Shown here: in pieces, positions 1 to 8,765 of the stretch
Numbering within the stretch: the stretch's first letter is position 1
Layout: every line of letters begins with the position of its first letter
Source of the DNA: Ruminococcus sp.
GTDB taxonomy: Bacteria > Bacillota > Clostridia > Oscillospirales > Ruminococcaceae
NCBI GenBank assembly: GCA_015066815.1
Contig: SVNR01000012.1
Span: forward strand, 1 to 55,595
DNA length: 55,595 nt
Reading direction: 5' to 3'
Notes under the pieces: model-generated
Told to the model about the DNA's origin: nothing
The model's input: only the letters and a program-made list of their open reading frames with translations
Databases searched by the model: none
Made by a program: the position numbers and the translations under genes

Positions 1-143
1 CAATAAATAAATTGCGTTTACTATTAGCCGATCTGCACGGAGATGACGCAGTCATCGGATGTGCAAGGCAATATAAATAAAATAATTATAGTGAAAGTCA
101 AATTTATTTTGACGTTCACTATAATTTTGACGTTCAGTATATA
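1..143. repeat. Composite palindromic repeat, copy R1 (partial A, B, A)
   Basis: Left-truncated copy of the dispersed family. The right half of an A hairpin (CGTTTACTATTA, from 15) is followed by module B at 27-69 (43 nt; begins GCCGATCTGCAC, ends GTGCAAGGC, inner stem GATGAC/GTCATC with loop GCA). A second A hairpin lies at 84-126 (19-nt arms, one mismatch) and an extra half-arm TTGACGTTCAGTATA at 127-141. It sits just upstream of the first gene. No promoter is evident inside it. Confidence 0.8.
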
Positions 144-155
144 TAAAGAGGCGAT

Positions 156-425
156 ATGAAAATGTTAAACGACGAAAAGCTTTTTATAGAAACAACGGAT
201 GAAGAAGAGGACGAAACAGAAGTGTTTGAAGAAAGTGCAGAAACAGCATTTGCTCTGATAGAAGCTTCCTCTTTTTTGATTTTTTTTATTATTCCGGTCC
301 TGCTTATTGTAGTTTATCCACAGCTTATAGATGTTTTGTCAGGGTTTGCAGAAAAAATAACGTTATGCGGAATAAAAGAAGATGCACTGCTTTGTCTGAA
401 AGAGCTGAAAAATGTTTTTGTTTAA
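156..425 (+). CDS. Small acidic single-pass membrane protein, unknown function
   Basis: 89 residues. The N-terminal 30 residues are strongly acidic (an EEEDETE run), then one hydrophobic segment at about residues 34-55, then a mixed C-terminal tail with two cysteines. AGAGG at 147-151 lies 4 nt before ATG 156 and 10 nt before an in-frame ATG at 162, so either start is possible. The 3' end overlaps the M50 protease gene by 14 nt, suggesting translational coupling and a joint role. I do not recognise the family. Position before a SpoIVFB-type protease could suggest a membrane partner of it, in the way SpoIVFA partners SpoIVFB, but no sequence similarity supports that. Confidence 0.6.
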   Translation: MKMLNDEKLFIETTDEEEDETEVFEESAETAFALIEASSFLIFFIIPVLLIVVYPQLIDVLSGFAEKITLCGIKEDALLCLKELKNVFV

Positions 426-999
426 GATAAAGAACATACGTATAAGCGTTGACGTAGGTTTTCTGACGGTACTTGCTGCTATATCTCTTACAGGAGGAAG
501 ACTCAGCGGTTATTCGTTTGCTGCCTGTATCATTCATGAGTTAGGACACCTTATGCAGATATATATTTCCGGAGACAATGTAAAAAGCGTTGCTTTTAAT
601 GTTTCGGGAATAAAAATAGTACGTAATGAAAACAGGCTTAATTCTTTTTATTCGGATATGGCTGTGCTGCTTTCGGGGCCTATGGCAAATATAGCTATAG
701 CTTTGTTTCTTTTAATACTTAATCAGGGATGCTTCACAAGCTTCATCGCTGTAAATATAGTGCTTGGAATTTTTAATCTGCTTCCCTTCGGAAGTCTTGA
801 CGGAGGTTCGGTTCTTAAGCTTCTTGTGTATAACTGTTTTTCTCCTGACAGGAGCCGCAGTATCCTGTGTTTTCTGCGTTTTTTTAATCTGTGTCTGTGT
901 GTTCTGGCGGCTTGTTTGTGGTGGTTTTCAGGTATCGGAAATATTTCGATACCGATTATGATAGTTTATCTTTTTATAACAGAGCTTACGTTCCGCTGA
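412..999 (+). CDS. M50 family site-2 metalloprotease (SpoIVFB-like)
   Basis: 195-residue polytopic membrane protein. Zinc-protease signature HELGH at residues 42-46 within the first membrane segments, and the second metal-ligand motif LDGG at 129-132, preceded by NLLPFGS as in site-2 proteases. The family cleaves substrates inside the membrane, for example pro-sigma-K by SpoIVFB. The short length and lack of PDZ or CBS domains fit the SpoIVFB group. It overlaps the acidic membrane gene upstream and is followed, after a 137-bp promoter-bearing gap, by the TIGR03960 gene, an arrangement common in Clostridia. The substrate cannot be read from sequence; a sporulation role is plausible because spoIIR is also in the window. 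Confidence 0.85.
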   Translation: MFLFKIKNIRISVDVGFLTVLAAISLTGGRLSGYSFAACIIHELGHLMQIYISGDNVKSVAFNVSGIKIVRNENRLNSFYSDMAVLLSGPMANIAIALFLLILNQGCFTSFIAVNIVLGIFNLLPFGSLDGGSVLKLLVYNCFSPDRSRSILCFLRFFNLCLCVLAACLWWFSGIGNISIPIMIVYLFITELTFR

Positions 1000-1074
1000 T
1001 ATTATAGCAAAGACAAATCTGTACTGACATTCACTGAAATAAACAAAAATCCCAAAAAAATTCCTATCAAACAA

Positions 1075-1103
1075 TTGATTAATTCTTCGTTTTGTAGTAC
1101 AAT
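1075..1103 (+). promoter_or_regulatory. Sigma-A type promoter for the TIGR03960 gene
   Basis: TTGATT at 1075-1080, 17-nt spacer, TACAAT at 1098-1103. The start codon is about 34 nt downstream with AACGGAGG at 1121-1128 as ribosome binding site. Confidence 0.65.
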
Positions 1104-1136
1104 TAATACGTTAATGAAAAAACGGAGGTATAAAAA

Positions 1137-2993
1137 TTGCTCAAGGACAAAATAGAACGTTTGCTTCTTAAGGTGCAGAAGCCTTCAAGATATATCGGCG
1201 GTGAACCGGGAAGCGTTATGAAGGATAAAGAAAAAACAGACGTGCGTTTTGCATTTTGTTTTCCGGACAGCTATGATATAGGAATGTCGCATCTTGGCAT
1301 GAAGATACTGTACTCACTTATAAACGAAAGGGAGAACTACTGGTGCGAGAGAGTATTTGCTCCATGGCTTGATTTTGAAGAGCTGATGAGAGAAAACGAT
1401 ATTCCGCTCTATGCGCTTGAGAGTCTTGACCCGGTAAAGGATTTTGATTTTATCGGATTTACAATGCAGTATGAGCTTTCATATACGAACCTTCTCAATA
1501 TGCTTGACCTTGCAGGTGTTCCGCTTTATGCAAGGGACCGAGGAGAGGAGATTTTTCCGATAGTAGTAGCAGGAGGTCCGTGTGCATGTAATCCTGAGCC
1601 TTTTGCAGAATTCTGCGATATTATTTCGCTCGGAGAGGGAGAGGAAGTAACTCTCGAAATGCTTGAGCTTTATGAAAAAATGAAAAAGCAGGGCGCAACG
1701 AGAACTGAATTTCTGAAAGCAGCATCACATATAGAAGGACTGTATATACCGTCGCTTTACGATGTGGAGTATAATGAAGACGGTACTATAAGCCGCTATG
1801 TTCCGAAGGATGGTGCTCCTGCTGTCATAAAGAAAAGAATAATAAAGGATCTTGATAAGGTTTATTATCCTGAAACTTTTGTAGTGCCTTTTTCAGATAT
1901 AGTTCACAACAGAGCATCTGTTGAGGTTCTCCGTGGCTGTATACGAGGCTGCCGTTTTTGTCAGGCAGGATTTATCTACAGGCCGTTTCGTGAAAAATCA
2001 GCCGGAACGATATCCGAACAGGCAAGATGTCTTTGTGAAAACACCGGCTACGAGGAGCTTTCGCTTTCTTCATTGAGCACAAGCGATCATTCGGATATAG
2101 ACAAAATGCTCACAGAGCTTCTCAAATACACAGAAAACGAGCATGTAAACATGACTTTGCCGTCTCTTCGTGTTGATAATTTTTCTGAAGAGCTTCTTGA
2201 AAAAATCAAAAAAGTAAGAAAGAGCGGACTTACCTTTGCGCCTGAAGCAGGAACGCAGAGACTACGTGATGTTATAAACAAAAACGTTTCCGAAGAAGAG
2301 ATAATGTCTACGTGCAGGATAGCTTTTGAAGGAGGCTATACGAAGGTAAAGCTTTACTTCATGATGGGACTTCCGACGGAGACAGATGAGGATATCATAG
2401 GAATAGCAGATACGGCTCAGCGTATAGTTGATCTTTTCTATTCTCTCCCGGAAAGACCAAAGGGCTCGGTTTCTGTTTCTATAAGTGTTGCTACTTTTGT
2501 TCCGAAGCCGTTTACTCCTTTTGAGTTTGAACCGCAGATCACAAGAGAAGAGATAGTACGCCGTCAGCAGCTTCTTGTAGACAGCATAAAGTCCAAAAAA
2601 ATCAAAGTAAGCTGGCATGAGCCTGATATCAGTATACTTGAAGAGGTTCTTGCAAAGGGCGACAGACGTATAGGAACCGCAATGTACGAGGCGTGGAAGA
2701 GCGGCTGCAAGTTTGACAGCTGGGGCGAGACCTATGACTTCAAAAAGTGGGAAGCTGCCTTTGAAAAATGCGGTATAGACATATCGTTTTATGCAAACCG
2801 TGAAAGAGCATACGATGAGGTGTTCCCATGGGATCATCTTGATTATTTTGTATCCAAGGAGTTCCTTGCGCGTGAAAACAAAAAAGCCAGGGAAAACCTC
2901 ACCACTATGCACTGCAGGGCAAAGTGTTCTGGCTGTGGTGTAAACATAAAGGCCGGAGGTGAATGTTTTGAAAAAACTAAGAGCGAGGTTTAA
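1137..2993 (+). CDS. TIGR03960 family B12-binding radical SAM protein
   Basis: 618 residues. TTG start at 1137 with GGAGG 8-9 nt upstream. The N-terminal half resembles a cobalamin-binding-type Rossmann region; the radical SAM cluster motif CxxxCxxC is at C268, C272, C275 (RGCIRGCRFCQAG). Residues after about 300 carry the TIM-barrel motifs (LSLSSLST, LTFAPEAG). A second cysteine cluster (CRAKCSGCG) near residue 600 may bind another cofactor. The family is widespread in Clostridia and almost always followed by TIGR03936, as here (overlap). The chemical reaction is unknown. In many Clostridia the pair is followed by RNase G and ribosomal genes L21/L27; here a DUF3048 gene follows instead. Confidence 0.9.
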   Translation: MLKDKIERLLLKVQKPSRYIGGEPGSVMKDKEKTDVRFAFCFPDSYDIGMSHLGMKILYSLINERENYWCERVFAPWLDFEELMRENDIPLYALESLDPVKDFDFIGFTMQYELSYTNLLNMLDLAGVPLYARDRGEEIFPIVVAGGPCACNPEPFAEFCDIISLGEGEEVTLEMLELYEKMKKQGATRTEFLKAASHIEGLYIPSLYDVEYNEDGTISRYVPKDGAPAVIKKRIIKDLDKVYYPETFVVPFSDIVHNRASVEVLRGCIRGCRFCQAGFIYRPFREKSAGTISEQARCLCENTGYEELSLSSLSTSDHSDIDKMLTELLKYTENEHVNMTLPSLRVDNFSEELLEKIKKVRKSGLTFAPEAGTQRLRDVINKNVSEEEIMSTCRIAFEGGYTKVKLYFMMGLPTETDEDIIGIADTAQRIVDLFYSLPERPKGSVSVSISVATFVPKPFTPFEFEPQITREEIVRRQQLLVDSIKSKKIKVSWHEPDISILEEVLAKGDRRIGTAMYEAWKSGCKFDSWGETYDFKKWEAAFEKCGIDISFYANRERAYDEVFPWDHLDYFVSKEFLARENKKARENLTTMHCRAKCSGCGVNIKAGGECFEKTKSEV

Positions 2994-3627
2994 AAAGCTT
3001 GACAGAGCAAAGTACATTTCGCATCTGGATCTGTACAGGTTCATGCAGAGAACCTTCAAGAGAGCAGGGATCTCTGTGTGGTATACGCAGGGCTTTAATC
3101 CTCATCTGTATATAATGTTCCCTCTGCCTCTGTCTCTGGGCTTTGAAAGCGAGTGCGAAATAATGGACTTCAATATAAACGATGATGATTTGCCGCCGCA
3201 GGCAGTTATGGAAAAAATGAACGCTGTTCTGCCGGAAGGAATCAGGATCACCGAAATATACGAGCCTGTTATGAAGCATACGGAGATAGATTCCTCAGAG
3301 TACAGTATAGAGCTTGTTTCCTCTTCTGAAAAATTTTCCGAGGAAAATTTCCGAAGCTTTATGGATATGGACCGGATAGTCATACAGAAGAAGACAAAGC
3401 AGAAGACCATGAAGGATGTAGATATAAAACCGTTTATAGATATTCTCGGAATAAACAGAACGGATAGTTCTCTTAAGATACTTCTCAGAATGCCTTCAGG
3501 AAGCAGTGTAAACTACAACCCTTCGCTTCTGCTTGACGCATTTAACAGATTTTCGGAATCAGAACCCGATATCACAAAAATAAACAGAGTAAGGATTCTT
3601 ACTGCAAACGGTGAGGATTTCCGGTGA
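2968..3627 (+). CDS. TIGR03936 family radical SAM-associated protein (DUF2344)
   Basis: 219 residues from TTG 2968, which has GGAGG (2955-2959) 8 nt upstream. An in-frame GTG at 2959 overlaps that ribosome binding site and is less likely. The conserved N-terminus (KLDRAKYISHLDLYRFMQR, then GFNPHLYIMFPLPLSLGFES) is diagnostic of the family, which accompanies TIGR03960 either as a separate gene or as a fused C-terminal domain. The gene overlaps its partner by 26 nt, indicating coupled translation and probably a complex. Function is otherwise unknown; the family has been compared with pseudouridine synthase and tRNA-binding folds, which I cannot verify here. Confidence 0.88.
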   Translation: MKKLRARFKKLDRAKYISHLDLYRFMQRTFKRAGISVWYTQGFNPHLYIMFPLPLSLGFESECEIMDFNINDDDLPPQAVMEKMNAVLPEGIRITEIYEPVMKHTEIDSSEYSIELVSSSEKFSEENFRSFMDMDRIVIQKKTKQKTMKDVDIKPFIDILGINRTDSSLKILLRMPSGSSVNYNPSLLLDAFNRFSESEPDITKINRVRILTANGEDFR

Positions 3628-3652
3628 TTTTTTGGGAAGGATGTTTTTTATC

Positions 3653-4792
3653 ATGAAAAAAAGAAGTTTAAAAAAAATACTTATAGCCATTTCTGCAGCT
3701 GCAATCACTGCTTCATGTGCTTCATGTGCTGAGCGTGTAAGTGTCGATGTGATATCAGGACAGGACGGACCTGCTGCAGACCAGTCTTATGAGGAGACCA
3801 TAGAGACTACCGAAGTGACAGTGACGGAAACTGAGGCACAGACAGAGCCTGAACCGGATCCGGCTTTGCTTGCACACAACCCGCTCACAGGTGAGTTCGG
3901 ATACAACGCAGATGCTGTCGGAAAACGACCGGTAGCAGTTATGATAAACAACATTTATCAGTCGTTGCCGCAGTACGGCATAGGGGCTGCAGATCATCTG
4001 TATGAGCTTGTGGTTGAAGGCGGAATAACAAGACTCATGGGTGTATACGCAGACTATACAAACGTACCTGACGTATGCTCGATAAGAAGCTGCAGATATT
4101 ATTATCCGATTATAGCTTATGGTATGGACGCTATATACTGTCACTGGGGTATGGATCATACTATTGCCGAGGAAACGCTTTTAAGACTTGATATAGACAG
4201 GTTTGACGGAGATGATGACGCATACTACGATTATCTGTTCTATAACGACAGTGAGAGACTTGAATACTATAACCGTGAACATACAGGTGTTCTTGACGGA
4301 AGCGTTCTTCCGGAAGCGATAGAAAACGCAGGATATCGTACGGATTCTCTTTACGGCTCTGCAGATATGTTTAATTTTGCAGAGGGTACAGAGCTTTATG
4401 AGATTCCGGGAGTGCCCTGTGAGGAGATTGTAGTGTATTTTTCTGAATCCTACTACAGCACGTTTACATATAACTCCGAGGACGGAAAGTACTACAAGCA
4501 GCATTCGGATGAAGCTCATATGGATCTGACTACAGGTGAACAGCTTTCGTTTACAAACGTCTTTGCTCTGAAGACGGATGTTTCCATGCGTGGAGTCGGA
4601 GAGCTTATGGATGTTGACTTGAGCAGCGGTTCAGGATATTATCTTTCAGGCGGAAGGATTCAGGAGATATACTGGACAAAGCCTGCAGAGGATAAGGGAT
4701 TTGTCTTTACAGATACATCTGGAAATGACATTACGATAAACAGAGGAAAGTGTTACTTTGGTCTTACAGATCAGATTACACCGTACTATTGA
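3653..4792 (+). CDS. DUF3048 domain lipoprotein (YerB-like)
   Basis: 379 residues from ATG 3653. Upstream in-frame starts at 3611 and 3641 would put extra residues before the signal peptide; GGGAAGG at 3634-3640 is 12 nt from 3653. The N-terminus KKRSLKKILIAISAAA followed by SCASC looks like a lipoprotein signal with a modified cysteine, then a Glu/Thr-rich linker (to about residue 75), then the DUF3048 region: RPVAVMINN, a VEGGITRLMGVY segment and the RSCRYYY motif. YerB-type proteins are membrane-anchored and extracytoplasmic with no firm function. Spacing of 25 bp to the TIGR03936 gene suggests co-transcription. Confidence 0.85.
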   Translation: MKKRSLKKILIAISAAAITASCASCAERVSVDVISGQDGPAADQSYEETIETTEVTVTETEAQTEPEPDPALLAHNPLTGEFGYNADAVGKRPVAVMINNIYQSLPQYGIGAADHLYELVVEGGITRLMGVYADYTNVPDVCSIRSCRYYYPIIAYGMDAIYCHWGMDHTIAEETLLRLDIDRFDGDDDAYYDYLFYNDSERLEYYNREHTGVLDGSVLPEAIENAGYRTDSLYGSADMFNFAEGTELYEIPGVPCEEIVVYFSESYYSTFTYNSEDGKYYKQHSDEAHMDLTTGEQLSFTNVFALKTDVSMRGVGELMDVDLSSGSGYYLSGGRIQEIYWTKPAEDKGFVFTDTSGNDITINRGKCYFGLTDQITPYY

Positions 4793-4824
4793 TTTATAAA
4801 AAACAATCGGAGGAAAATTATAAA

Positions 4825-7437
4825 ATGGAAAAATTCAAAGGACTAAGTCAGTCTGAGGCAGAAAGCCTGCTTTTGAAAAACGGCAGAAACTGTCTCAAGG
4901 AAGAAAAGCCCAAGACGGTTTTTCAGATGTTCATGGAGCAGATACTTAATTTTACCAACGCTATTCTTGCAGCGGCAATAATCATATCGGTTATTCTGCA
5001 CGATTACGGTGAGGCAGTGATAATGCTTGTCATCGTAATAGCTAACGCTGTTATAGGTGTAGTTCAGGAGGGTAAGGCACAGAAGGCTCTTGACGCACTG
5101 AAAAAAATGTCAGTTCTCAGAGCGACAGTTATCCGTGACGGTGAAACAAAGGAAATATCATCTGAGGAGCTTGTTGTCGGAGATATAGTTATTCTTGAAG
5201 CAGGTAAGCAGGTGCCTGCAGACCTTAAGCTTCTTGAAACTGCGGCTCTTATGGTCGATGAAAAAGCACTTACAGGTGAATCAGTTCCGGTAGAAAAGGA
5301 CTGTAGCTTTGTTCCTGACGAAAAAACAGGAATAGGCGACCGTCTTGATCTTGCCTATATGTCAACTATCGTTACTGCCGGAAGAGGTATAGGCTGCGTT
5401 GAGCATGTCGGAATGCAGACTCAGATAGGTAAGATAGCTGATATGGTCGGAAAGGAAAAGGATAAACCTTCTCCGCTCCAGAAGGGTATGGATGAGCTTA
5501 GCCGTGTACTCGGTATCGCTGTAATAATTATCTGTGCTGTTGTTTTCCTTATCGGTTTTCTTCAGGGAAGAGAAGTGCTCGAGCTTCTCATGACAGCTGT
5601 TTCTCTTGCTGTTGCAGCTATTCCTGAGGGTATTCCTACTATAGTTACAATAGTTCTCGCTCTCGGTATGCAGCGTATGGCAAAGATAAATGCCATAGTA
5701 AAGAATATGCCTGCTGTTGAGACTCTCGGTGCTGTAAGCTATGTATGCTCTGACAAGACAGGTACTCTTACACAGAACAAGATGACTGTTGTAAAGGCTT
5801 TTGAAAATGGCGAGTATATCGATATAGAAACTCTTGACATCAAAAAACATGATACACTTCTCAAGGGCTTTATGCTTTGTAACGATGCAAGCATAGCTTC
5901 TGACGGAACAGAGGTCGGAGATCCTACTGAAACAGCTCTTGTTGCTTTTGCAAAGAGATACGGTATCGAAAAGGCAGAAAACGAAAAGCTTACTCCTCGT
6001 ATAAACGAAAAAGCCTTTGATTCGGACAGAAAGCTTATGACTACTGTTCATACTTTTCCTGAAGGCAGGATCATTTCCTACACCAAGGGTTCTACCGATG
6101 AGCTTCTCAAACGTTGTACTCACATAAGAATAAACGGAGAGGTAAGGGAAATAACTACATCTGATATCGGTACAGTTATGAGTGCGATGTCAGAAATGTC
6201 AAACAACGCACTTCGTGTTCTGTCACTTGCTGTACGTGAAGACAACAGCGATGCAGTAGAACAGGGACTTACATATATCGGTATGATAGGAATGATAGAC
6301 CCTGAACGTCCGGAAGTAGTTGAGTCAATAAAAACCTTCAAGAGAGCCGGAATAAAAACTGTTATGATCACCGGTGACCATAAGGATACAGCACTTGCTA
6401 TAGCAAGAAAGCTCGGTATTGCCGAAGATGCAGACGAGTGTATAATGGGTCATGAGCTCAATGAAATGAGCGATGATGAATTAAGACAGAAGGTTTCAAA
6501 GCTTTCTATATTTGCACGAGTTTCACCTGAGCATAAGGTAAAGATAGTAAAGGCTATTCAGGCTAACGGATTTATTTCAAGTATGACAGGTGACGGTGTA
6601 AACGACGCACCTTCTCTCAAGGCAGCTGATGTAGGTGTTGCTATGGGTATTACAGGTACAGACGTTGCCAAGGGTGCAGCTGATATCGTTCTTCAGGATG
6701 ATAAGTTCACAACAATCGAAAAAGCTGTCAAGGAAGGCAGAAACATCTACGAAAACGTTAAAAAATCAATTCTGTTTGCACTTTCTTCAAACGTCAGCGA
6801 AGTAATAGTTATGTTTACTGCTATAGCAGCAGGTCTTGCAGCGCCTCTCAAGGCGGTTCATATCCTCTGGATAAATCTTCTCACAGACTCACTTCCTTGT
6901 TTTGCTCTCGGTGTAGACCCTAACTCTTCATCTGATGTCATGAACAAGAAGCCTCGTAAGAACGGTGAGTCCATATTTGCCGGCGGCGGATACTTCAAGG
7001 TAGGTCTTTACAGTGTTGTTATCGCTATAATCACACTTATAGCCTTCATAAGTACTCCTTTAAAAGAGTTATATGCATCTGAAATGGCTCCTACTCTCAA
7101 AAACATAATATCCATGCTCGAAAACGAAGATATCCTTAAAACATCTCAGACACTTGCGTTCTGTACTCTTGCCATGGCAGAGCTTTTCCATGCAATAGGT
7201 ATGCGTGACACAGAGAGATCTGTTTTCAGATTCAATCACCTTGACAACAAGATCATGATTCTTGCCTTTTTTGTAGGTGTTATTGGTCAGGTTCTTGTTA
7301 CTGAGGTTCCTTTCCTTATGAAGGTATTCGGTACATCTCATATGACACTCGGTATGTGGGGATTTGTAACACTTCTTGGTATAGTTCCTACGCTTGTACA
7401 TGAGATAGTTGTTATTGTAAAGAAAATTAAAAAGTAA
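4825..7437 (+). CDS. P2-type calcium-transporting ATPase
   Basis: 870 residues from ATG 4825 (CGGAGG at 4808-4813). Domains in order: N-terminal cation ATPase segment (SQSEAESLL), actuator loop with LTGES, M4 motif PEGIPTIVT, phosphorylation motif DKTGTLT with Asp310, nucleotide-binding domain, TGD and GDGVNDAP hinge motifs, then a C-terminal transmembrane domain with NLLTDSLPCFALGVDP. The PEG(I/L)P and NLLTD motifs place it with SERCA/PMCA-like bacterial Ca2+ pumps, which export Ca2+ at the cytoplasmic membrane. Ion specificity is inferred; Mn2+ or monovalent transport by relatives cannot be excluded. A strong terminator lies about 85 bp downstream. Confidence 0.92.
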   Translation: MEKFKGLSQSEAESLLLKNGRNCLKEEKPKTVFQMFMEQILNFTNAILAAAIIISVILHDYGEAVIMLVIVIANAVIGVVQEGKAQKALDALKKMSVLRATVIRDGETKEISSEELVVGDIVILEAGKQVPADLKLLETAALMVDEKALTGESVPVEKDCSFVPDEKTGIGDRLDLAYMSTIVTAGRGIGCVEHVGMQTQIGKIADMVGKEKDKPSPLQKGMDELSRVLGIAVIIICAVVFLIGFLQGREVLELLMTAVSLAVAAIPEGIPTIVTIVLALGMQRMAKINAIVKNMPAVETLGAVSYVCSDKTGTLTQNKMTVVKAFENGEYIDIETLDIKKHDTLLKGFMLCNDASIASDGTEVGDPTETALVAFAKRYGIEKAENEKLTPRINEKAFDSDRKLMTTVHTFPEGRIISYTKGSTDELLKRCTHIRINGEVREITTSDIGTVMSAMSEMSNNALRVLSLAVREDNSDAVEQGLTYIGMIGMIDPERPEVVESIKTFKRAGIKTVMITGDHKDTALAIARKLGIAEDADECIMGHELNEMSDDELRQKVSKLSIFARVSPEHKVKIVKAIQANGFISSMTGDGVNDAPSLKAADVGVAMGITGTDVAKGAADIVLQDDKFTTIEKAVKEGRNIYENVKKSILFALSSNVSEVIVMFTAIAAGLAAPLKAVHILWINLLTDSLPCFALGVDPNSSSDVMNKKPRKNGESIFAGGGYFKVGLYSVVIAIITLIAFISTPLKELYASEMAPTLKNIISMLENEDILKTSQTLAFCTLAMAELFHAIGMRDTERSVFRFNHLDNKIMILAFFVGVIGQVLVTEVPFLMKVFGTSHMTLGMWGFVTLLGIVPTLVHEIVVIVKKIKK

Positions 7438-7449
7438 AAATATTTTTTT

Positions 7450-7480
7450 AACACCGCAGGATTCCGGATTCTGCGGTGTT
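7450..7480 (+). terminator. Inverted repeat after the calcium ATPase gene
   Basis: Perfect 10-bp stem AACACCGCAG (7450-7459) / CTGCGGTGTT (7471-7480) starting 13 nt after the stop codon. The following tract is TGAAATTA rather than a clean T run, so termination here is weaker than at the next hairpin. Confidence 0.45.
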
Positions 7481-7520
7481 TGAAATTATAGCAAACGAAT
7501 AATAAATTTTGGCGTTTAAT

Positions 7521-7565
7521 AACCCCCCCACCGCAGTGTTCGTTGTACTGCCGGTGGGGGTTTTT
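7521..7565 (+). terminator. Intrinsic terminator
   Basis: GC-rich imperfect stem: AACCCCCCCACCGCAGT at 7521-7537 pairs with ACTGCCGGTGGGGGTT at 7547-7562, and the run TTTTT at 7561-7565 follows. It probably ends transcription from the calcium ATPase operon. Confidence 0.8.
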
Positions 7566-7603
7566 AAAGTATAAAACGTTTAAGATAAGCAAAGTTAAGA
7601 AAG

Positions 7604-7906
7604 TCAGAAAGCTTCTATTTTTTTTGAAACATACTGACACAATCTTGCAAGGTCCGAAAGTGTTACTGCACCATCGCTGTCAACATCAGCTGCTTTATGC
7701 TGTGTTTCAGTAAATTCATTTTTTTCAACAAGTGCAATGGAAAGCTCTGAAAGGTCCGTCATATCGATTATGCCATCCGAATTGACGTCTCCGGACAGGT
7801 AATCAGTGCGTGTGTAAATATTTAAATCAAATGGTTCGCCTTTGCCGTTTACAGCACATTCATAAAAGAGTTGATAGTCTGATCCACTGCTGTAAAAAAA
7901 TATTTT
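7604..7906 (-). pseudogene. Type I dockerin domain remnant
   Basis: An open frame on the minus strand (100 codons ending in TGA at 7606-7604) has no start codon at its upstream end and is cut by an in-frame stop at 7909-7907. It contains two calcium-binding F-hand repeats typical of type I dockerins: GDVNSDGIIDMTDLSEL and, 22 residues later, ADVDSDGAVTLSDLARL, ending KKIEAF. Both repeats keep the Asp/Asn ligands at positions 1, 3, 5 and 12. No catalytic or carbohydrate-binding domain remains upstream; spoIIR begins at 7965 in the opposite direction. This looks like the 3' end of a lost cellulosomal or surface-attached enzyme gene. The remaining gap bases hold only the two hairpins. Confidence 0.85.
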
Positions 7907-7964
7907 TCAGTACTGTATAGACACCTTATGTATTACCAATATTTACATCAGAGGTGATCGGACA

Positions 7965-8570
7965 ATGAAAAGGTTTGAGATTATTTTTATTTCTATAGTG
8001 ATTTTTTATCTTGGAATATCGGGTATAAAAAGCATAGGCCATGATTACGAGGAGCTTCAGAATGATGTGATAAGACTTCATATTCTTGCAAACTCAGATA
8101 CTGATGAGGATCAGGCGCTCAAGCTCAGGGTGCGGGACAGGATACTTGAAGCTACAGAGGGCTGGGTGAGCGGCTGTAAAAGTGCTGAAGAAGCGGAGGC
8201 AGTTTTTGCAGCAAGGATAGATGAGATAAATTCTGTTGCACAGAGCTTCATCAATGAATGCGGCTATAGCTATGAAACCTCCTCAGAAGTAGTGCAGATG
8301 GAGTTTGACAACAGAGAGTACGGTAATATAACAATGCCTCATGGAAGCTACAAGGCTGTACGGATAAAAATAGGAAGCGCAGAAGGTCACAACTGGTGGT
8401 GTGTGATGTATCCGCCGCTGTGTGTTCCGGCCGCTGGAACGCAGGTAGATATAGATGACTTTGCAGAGTATTTTACAGACGGCGAAATAAACCTGATGAA
8501 AAACTGTCACAAATATACACTCAGACTCAGATGTGCGGAGATATATAATGATTTGAAAAATCGGGTTTAA
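7965..8570 (+). CDS. spoIIR: Stage II sporulation protein R
   Basis: 201 residues. N-terminal hydrophobic signal or anchor (residues 5-24), then the family hallmark DVIRLHILANSDTDEDQALKLRVRD and near the C-terminus GHNWWCVMYPPLC. SpoIIR is made in the forespore under sigma F and secreted into the intermembrane space, where it triggers SpoIIGA to process pro-sigma-E in the mother cell. ATG 7965 is preceded by AGAGGTGAT at 7951-7959. It stands alone between remnants on both sides. A sigma-F promoter should lie just upstream, but I could not define one convincingly. Its presence is the best evidence that the organism can sporulate. Confidence 0.92.
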   Translation: MKRFEIIFISIVIFYLGISGIKSIGHDYEELQNDVIRLHILANSDTDEDQALKLRVRDRILEATEGWVSGCKSAEEAEAVFAARIDEINSVAQSFINECGYSYETSSEVVQMEFDNREYGNITMPHGSYKAVRIKIGSAEGHNWWCVMYPPLCVPAAGTQVDIDDFAEYFTDGEINLMKNCHKYTLRLRCAEIYNDLKNRV

Positions 8571-8587
8571 AAAATGTAATTGACATA

Positions 8588-8750
8588 GTGAAGGACATTG
8601 TTTTGCCCGAACAAAGACGTCATAAGCTTGCAGTTATTATCGAAATAAAAGTTGCGGATGAGCTTTTGCAGTCAGAGCAAAAAATGTAATGAAGTATTGC
8701 GGCAGAATGAGGATAAGCAGTATGATATAAAAATATTAACAAACTATTAA
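8588..8750 (+). pseudogene. Degraded fragment resembling a PD-(D/E)XK nuclease-like (AAA-ATPase/DUF1703) C-terminus
   Basis: Frame 1 from GTG 8588 reads ...RRHKLAVIIEIKVADELL to a stop at 8689; another frame then reads VLRQNEDKQYDIKI to a stop at 8750. Together they match the order found at the C-terminus of DUF1703-type proteins, where an IELKVA strand is followed by an Ala/Leu-Gln-Ile-Glu-Asp-Lys-x-Tyr helix. The spacing is shortened and the frame shifted, so the gene is dead. Assignment rests on short motifs only. Confidence 0.4.
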
Positions 8751-8765
8751 TTTTGAAAAAATATA

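Noticed and set aside
5362-6123. A 253-codon minus-strand frame inside the calcium ATPase gene (and a similar one at 2262-3059)
   Set aside because: Antisense shadows of strongly conserved genes; composition is Tyr/Ser/Cys-rich, without recognisable domains or start signals.
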